From the NCBI GenBank assembly GCA_009761415.1, contig QUOL01000007.1:1612001-1676000 (forward strand): a DNA stretch of 64,000 nt, given 5' to 3'. The first letter of the stretch is position 1; each line of letters starts with the position of its first letter. The notes below the pieces were generated by a model, which saw nothing but the letters and a program-made list of their open reading frames with translations, ran no database searches and was not told the DNA's origin. Positions 58,814 to 64,000 of the stretch are shown here, piece after piece. Position numbers and translations under genes: made by a program. The DNA comes from Sarcomyxa edulis (lineage: Eukaryota > Basidiomycota > Agaricomycetes > Agaricales > Mycenaceae).

Positions 58814-61800
58814 TCACCGTAATGAGTCAGAGAAAGACTTTTGACCTTCCTCGCTTTCGTATGCGCTTAGCAGGTCATCATATCCTTCATCGTCTCCCTC
58901 CTCCGCAGCACTGTCTCGCGTCCGTCGAGTAGACTCTTTGTTCTCACCTGAAACCTTTCTTGACCTGCCCTCAGAGGTCTTACGTATCCGCCCTTCATGT
59001 CCATCTGTCGATATTTTGCGCAATCTTCCCTCGGGTCCATCTGCCGAGGCTTTACGGCGCCTAGGGGACCTCGGAGAAACCGGCGAAGTCGAGCCCATAT
59101 CAAAACTTGTGGCCTTTGGGGTGGTCGCGATATCTGCGTCTTCGGGCCACTCCACTCCTAACGAATTAGGACTAGCCAATTTTTGTTCTGCTATCATCTG
59201 AGATCGTTGAGCTTCGCGGATATTGAGGTGTGCAGGCTTCGTCCCATGTCGTTTTGACCGTCGAGGACTTCGAGGAAGAGCTTGTGAGGCTGACGAATCG
59301 GATGCCTCGTCGGTTTGATATTGCACAGGAGATGGCGTCTTCTTCCGCGCAATCTTCCGAGACTGTAACGGAGGCTCCAATGGCGAGACATTGGAATCGG
59401 TAAGGACTAGAGAGCCACGCTGGCTCTCTGGGTTTGTGACACGCACTGTGCCGTTGGTATTGGCCATAGAAAGTGGTGTTTCAGGAATTATGGGGGAGCC
59501 GGTAGATGGCGAATCTGGAGTTTCGACCCGAGTCCATCCTCGTAAGGTTTTAGTCGCCATGGGTGGACTCAAGGTACCTCTGTCCGATGAAGTAGCAGAA
59601 GATCCGGAAGTTGGCCTGACGCGAGGTAGAGGGGCCATCGGAGAGATTGATCTACGATTCAGAGGCACTACTCTGCTAGGTACCGCTCTGCTAGGACCAC
59701 TAGTATCTGAATCTGAACGAGTGCCGAACTGCATTGGACGGCCTAAGCCTAGAGCATCCGACGGGCTTAGTGACGATATAGATGATTGCGACTCTGTATG
59801 TAGCCTGTGACCTTTGGCGCGCATGACGTTGGCCCACTGCTCGTCTGATGGTACGGGCGTGCTGTTCACTGATCGTGATAGTCGTGGATTAGGTAAGGGT
59901 GCTGTCATCAGTGAGGAGGAATTCAATAAAAGCGGGCGTGGACCAGTTTTAGCCGGAGTCTGCAATCCAGTCAACGAGGCTAATGACGCCTGTAAATTCT
60001 TGGTCTTGGATAAAAACCCGCCTTCAGATTGAGGAGAGCTATCTGGACTGGTGGGAGAAGTGATAGGTCCGTCTCTACGTGGCTGGGGGAGCATGCTGTC
60101 TCTGGGAGGCCGAAAGAAAGCAGGTCGTGCGGGTGGTGAATATACACCTGTTCGATCCATGGGTGGAAGTGAACCTCTGCGACCTTCATAATTCTGTTCA
60201 TGATCATATCTAGACGTGCTCGGCTCAGCCATAGTATCCGAAGCCGACGCAGGTATATTCTGGGCTGCCCCCAGTCCACCCCAGGATCCCAACAGGGCTT
60301 TAGCTCTCCAGTTACTACTGACCTTCGCAAAGGTTGCAGCAGCATCAGAATCTTTGAGCTTCTCAGCATATCCCCAGATACCGGATGGCGGCTGGAGTGA
60401 AGGGCTTGATAGAGGTGAAGCATCCGAGACATGCACTGTAGGATTTGGCGGCGCTGGCGACGAGGAGCGAGATGTCGCAGGAGAAAGTGGTAACAGGGGT
60501 GAAGGCGGGGGCTCCATCGAGCTTTGGTTCGTGATACCCCTCCACACAGTAGTCGCCAGACGCGAACCTATGCCAGTAGGTTTTTCAGGAGTTTCTGTAT
60601 CATTTCCATCATCATGAGAATCCTCTTCTTCCTCGCTCGATTCTTCTTCAGACTCTACCGGAGATCTATCGGGTGAGGATGACTGGTTGGTGAATCCTTT
60701 CCACATCGACACTTTGAGGCGAGCTCCCAGGCTACGATTGTCGCTTTGCACCACCTTCGTTTCCTCCTCACGACGACGAGCAAGATCGGAAGCCGTTTGA
60801 AGTAATCTATCGATGCCACCTGCGGCTTCAACTGGATACATCTGTAAAAGAGACATTCCCTCGAGAAAAGCGTCGCCCAATTCCCATGCACGAATTGGTG
60901 AGGGAGGGGGAATTCCATCATTGTCCTCGACCCAAAGGCCGGGAGACCTCTGTCCAGCCTTTCCTAAGCTGAAAGCCAAAGCAAATCAGATGGTATTGTC
61001 TCTGGCCAGAGAGAGGGGAGACAGACCGAAACAGAGCTGTCCGAGCTCGGATAAGCATGCCGGTGCAAACATCGATTAAACAATCAAGTTTCGGATTGAT
61101 GTCTCGTTTACGCATCTCGCGAGAGAAAAGGGCATCCCAGACTACGTACACGGAGGATAGTGGGAGCGTCTGGGTAAGTAGAGGTGCGAGCCAACGACTG
61201 ATACGGACATGTCAGTGGATGTCAAAGCAACTAGTTCACTTGTAAGACCTACTAAGAATAGTGTGGCAACGCTGGGTCCAACCCCTTTGCGTGCTATCAT
61301 CAAACTCAAATGGTTAGCGCTCCTCAGAGATCGAGACTGAAGTGATATCGCACCAGACTTTCTGATAGCTCCGCGTCTGCCCATTCCAGTCTTTCACTCA
61401 GTTTTTTCATCCACAGATTGCCACCCTCTTCGTCCTCTAATTCAGAGAATTCGCCTATCACAGCTTCGAACAGCCAGAATGTATCTGCTTCAGCATGTGC
61501 CACATCCTGAGGTTCAATTTCTTGGCAAAGAACAGAATAAAGGGGAACGAGAAGAGACGGTATGTGCGGAGAGTGGTTGCCGGGATTGATACAGGAATGC
61601 AGGTAAAGAAGACGCAGTAGGGCTGATGAATGCTTTTCGTGAGTGTTCCCACCATTGTAGGTTTTGGAAGCGACGAGGGTAGTCGGAACATTCTTTCGTC
61701 GCGCAGACAGCGACTCAGGTGTAGACAGAGATATTTCGGGCGTCCCTTCGTTGTCAGATTCAAGACGGATTTCCGGAGTGATCTGAGGCGTTGATCCAGG

Positions 61801-63284
61801 GTTTGTATTGTGATCACGTATATCCTTCAAACGCGTATCGAGGTTCGACGCACACAAAATTTTGATGTCGTCAGTCGCAATTTCGTCCAACGGACAAAGA
61901 GCGGAAAGTTCTGGTTCATCTTCAAGTCCAACGAAAAGGCTCGGTGGAATACGAGACAACTGTTTTGAAACCTTCAACAGGGCGACATCCAGGGCTCCGA
62001 AGGGGGTCGTCGGTGGAGGCAGATCAGAAAATGGTTGTAGTAATCGCCGAATTAGATCCTGTGTACAGCAATGAGTATGTTTTACGAGATAATGTCTAAG
62101 TAATGGATCATACATAGTAACTTGCTCTTTGTTTTCCTAGCTCGGTGGCCCATGATGACTTCAAGACGGGCAGTATACCAAAAAACAGCCTGGGGCCGTC
62201 GTAAGTGATAAGTTTCGATGGCAGCCAAAAGATCACGCACTTCCAGATTCGTGGACGAAGCCAAGCAGGTTCGTCAGGCACACCTGATAAAAATAAGTCG
62301 ATACCGAAACAACCGAGTACACAGGCTTACCGTGTACACATATCCTTCGCAGTCGTGGTAAGTCGACCACGGGTGACGTTTCAGGATCAAGTAGCTCTGA
62401 TAGTGGGATTAATCTGAGACAACGTCAGTTCCAAAAACAAAATAGTGAGCAACCAACGGCGAACATGTCTTGTCGGCGAGGCTCTGGTACCCATTTTACA
62501 CCGTATGCACGAGATATTCTGACAAGAAGATCGTCCAGTTTAGCAGCAGAAGGAGGTGGAGCCGACAGGGCACGGATAACCTGAGGACAGCTGTCGAAAG
62601 TGTTAAATAGTGTCAAGTAGATGTGCTTACTCGCGACGAAACGTGATTGTCACGATTCCCAATGGCTGAGCGTGCAAAGTCTGGGCCAAGACGCTGGATG
62701 AGAAGATCGCGAACGATATTGAGCTCTACAAGACAAGTAAGCAAAACAAGACGGAGTCAATGGTACACGACATACCCTTTGACTCCGTATGAGGTGCCGC
62801 ATAGATTATACTGGACGCTGCCTAGTTTGGACCTGGTCAATAACTCTCCCTTTATGGAATGTAATATTTAGCACCTCTACTACAACCGGTGTTGGCGAGG
62901 CACTGCTGGTTTCTGGTTAGAGTGTTATGTAGTGAACCTTGGAAACGTACTATTACTTTTGATCAATTTCATGAAGGTGCTCGAGAATCAGTCCAACATG
63001 CAGTTCCAGGACTTCCAGCAAGTCCCCTAGTGCGTCCTCTTGAATTAGGTTCTGAGCTTTCGCTCTGGCAAGCCCGACATTTCCCTGCTGCAATAGGGTA
63101 GCGACATCTCTTCTCGTTATGGTGCCTTTCGAATCCTTCTTTTCTTGTAGTTGTCCGAGGCGTTGAGCGGTCAACCTCAGAAGTGCCTGTATCGAATTTC
63201 CTAGTAAGTGGATATCCAAGGACTCGGACGCGATCGAGATGGTTGACGGACCTTGACAGCGGTGGGCTCCCAACTACTGGCCAT
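58814..63284 (-). CDS. IST1 domain fused to a degenerate TBC domain
   Basis: One spliced frame joins two domains. Residues 1-190 are an IST1 fold: MASSWEPTAVKALLRLTAQR, LGQLQEKKDSKGTITRRDVA, EVLELHVGLILEHLHEI, SSIIYAAPHTESKELNIVRD and ISRAYGVKWVPEP. IST1 is an ESCRT-III-like regulator of Vps4. A weak GTTCGC donor links it to a TBC1D13-like region: VHGVPDEPAWLRPRIWKLFF, GILPVLKSSWATELGKQRAS, and YSYRWLAPLLTQTLPLSSVY with VVWDALF. The positions of the Arg finger and Gln finger read as LLKVSKQLSR and NPGNHSPHIP, so both catalytic residues seem absent. A Ser/Pro-rich, probably disordered tail of over 600 residues follows, mostly from the exon ending at 58814. No start codon lies between the two domains. 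Confidence 0.8.
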
Positions 63285-63534
63285 TTAGAAGAATGAGAGT
63301 GGCAAAGCCAGTATTAGTATGGAGACAAATGCAAGGCCGGTAAGTATTAAGGAGGAGGACAGTGACAGACTACAGCCAGGCTCGGTGGCGGTGCAATTAC
63401 TACACACTGCGCCTGCTAAAATGCTTTTACACGTCGGCGGCTGCGCGGCGTTGCTTTAAAAGGTTTTTGTAAATTTCAAGGTGTTCAATATTCGTTTCAT
63501 ACAGTACTTCATGTGATATACATCTATGGCCAAA

Positions 63535-64000
63535 CTAAAAGAAACTCGACGGTAATCTCTTCGATAACCTTCCGCTGGATTGGCTATCGTCGGACGACCG
63601 TGTATGAACCAAAGGAGGTCTGGTAGAATTTTCGGGGGGATTTCGTACAGGTGCGGTAATGAATGCATTAGGAGGGAAGGTGATAGATGCGGAAGATAGT
63701 GGAGGTTGCATCATAGGCAAAATAGAGCGGCGTCCCATCGCCGTCTCCTCATCCGAGTCAGCATCTGACTTCAGCGACATCACGGTCAAAGATTGACGTG
63801 AGCGACGGTACACCATGAGGGCGAGCCCACAGCAGTATGTTAGGACTACGTCAGATGTCAGTTATACGTCCACATCTCGATTTATGAAGATAAGCTCACG
63901 CAATACGGGAACGACCCAGCTAGCAACCAAGATGTATATGTTGAATAACTTGCAGACACCTTGTTTATCAGCGTCTGCAAACATAAGGGCTCAAACATGC
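63535..64000 (-). CDS. C-terminal part of a membrane protein (5' end outside the window)
   Basis: Partial gene, unrecognised. An exon (about 63974-63900) encodes KLFNIYILVASWVVPVLL and splices in phase to TYCCGLALMVYRRSRQSLTV, together one transmembrane helix followed by basic residues (the cytosolic side). The remaining 90 residues are Ser/Pro-rich and polar (SDADSDEETAMGRR; ENSTRPPLVHTRSSDDSQSS), a likely cytoplasmic tail ending KRLPSSFF at the stop at 63535. The 5' part lies beyond base 64000, so neither family nor total length can be judged. Confidence 0.6.

Noticed and set aside
24283..59201. ALG13, ALG3 and GPI15 in one window considered as a glycosylation gene cluster
   Set aside because: They lie 28-34 kb apart with unrelated genes between, and housekeeping genes of the ER are common; chance proximity is likelier.

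Overview
The window is 64 kb of nuclear DNA from a filamentous basidiomycete, most likely an Agaricomycete. Genes are tightly packed, about 30 in all, and carry many 50-70 nt GT-AG introns. Many start codons sit head-to-head with 70-270 bp between them. The protein families are typically fungal: Gyp7, Ist1, Tsc1, Trs130, Alg3, Alg13 and a family GH5 exo-beta-1,3-glucanase. Telomere-like tracts are CCCTAA/TTAGGG, and two tRNA genes carry introns after position 37. No species can be named. Gene models were joined by hand from splice signals and reading-frame continuity, so internal exon ends are firmer where protein conservation guides them.

Layout. 0.2-8.5 kb: a small coiled-coil protein, an RNF14/ITT1-like RBR E3 ligase, a Gfo/Idh/MocA oxidoreductase, an aprataxin-like HIT protein and a MYND-finger protein. 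8.7-25 kb: Gyp7-type RabGAP, PAP2 lipid phosphatase, PPP4R2, a Fyv7-like rRNA-processing protein, eIF1, SNRNP27, an unrecognised putative organellar protein, cap-binding CBC2, proteasome ATPase RPT3, an orphan small gene, P5C reductase and ALG13. 25-30.4 kb: TRM9-like tRNA methyltransferase, NAC-alpha and TSC1/hamartin. 30.5-33.3 kb: a CACTA-like DNA transposon with no intact transposase. 33.5-39.6 kb: HSP90, an orphan gene and phosphoserine aminotransferase. 39.6-43.9 kb: gene-poor, with tRNA-Ser(GCU), a Mutator-like element containing a second element with telomere-like DNA, then tRNA-Asn(GUU). 43.9-51 kb: TRS130, RRP3 helicase and a 2OG-Fe(II) oxygenase. 51-52.2 kb: tandem repeats holding tRNA-Ser 3' fragments. 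52.2-64 kb: F-box protein, ALG3, GH5 glucanase, PIG-H/GPI15, an IST1-TBC fusion gene and the 3' part of a membrane protein.

The conserved genes are housekeeping: translation, splicing and cap binding, proteasome, chaperone, amino-acid synthesis, TOR control, vesicle traffic, and ER glycosylation or GPI anchors. They share chromatin and head-to-head promoters but do not form one pathway. I see no secondary-metabolite cluster, defence island or CRISPR array.

The most unusual observations are four. (1) One gene appears to fuse an ESCRT-III-like IST1 domain to a TBC1D13-like domain that has lost both catalytic fingers. (2) A 1.9 kb element has 180-bp inverted repeats and 9-bp target duplications, and encloses a second repeat-rich element with a telomere-like core. 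(3) A CACTA-like element with arrays of about 17-bp palindromes ends roughly 17 bp from the heat-shock elements of HSP90. (4) The phosphoserine aminotransferase gene contains an 11-nt microexon.
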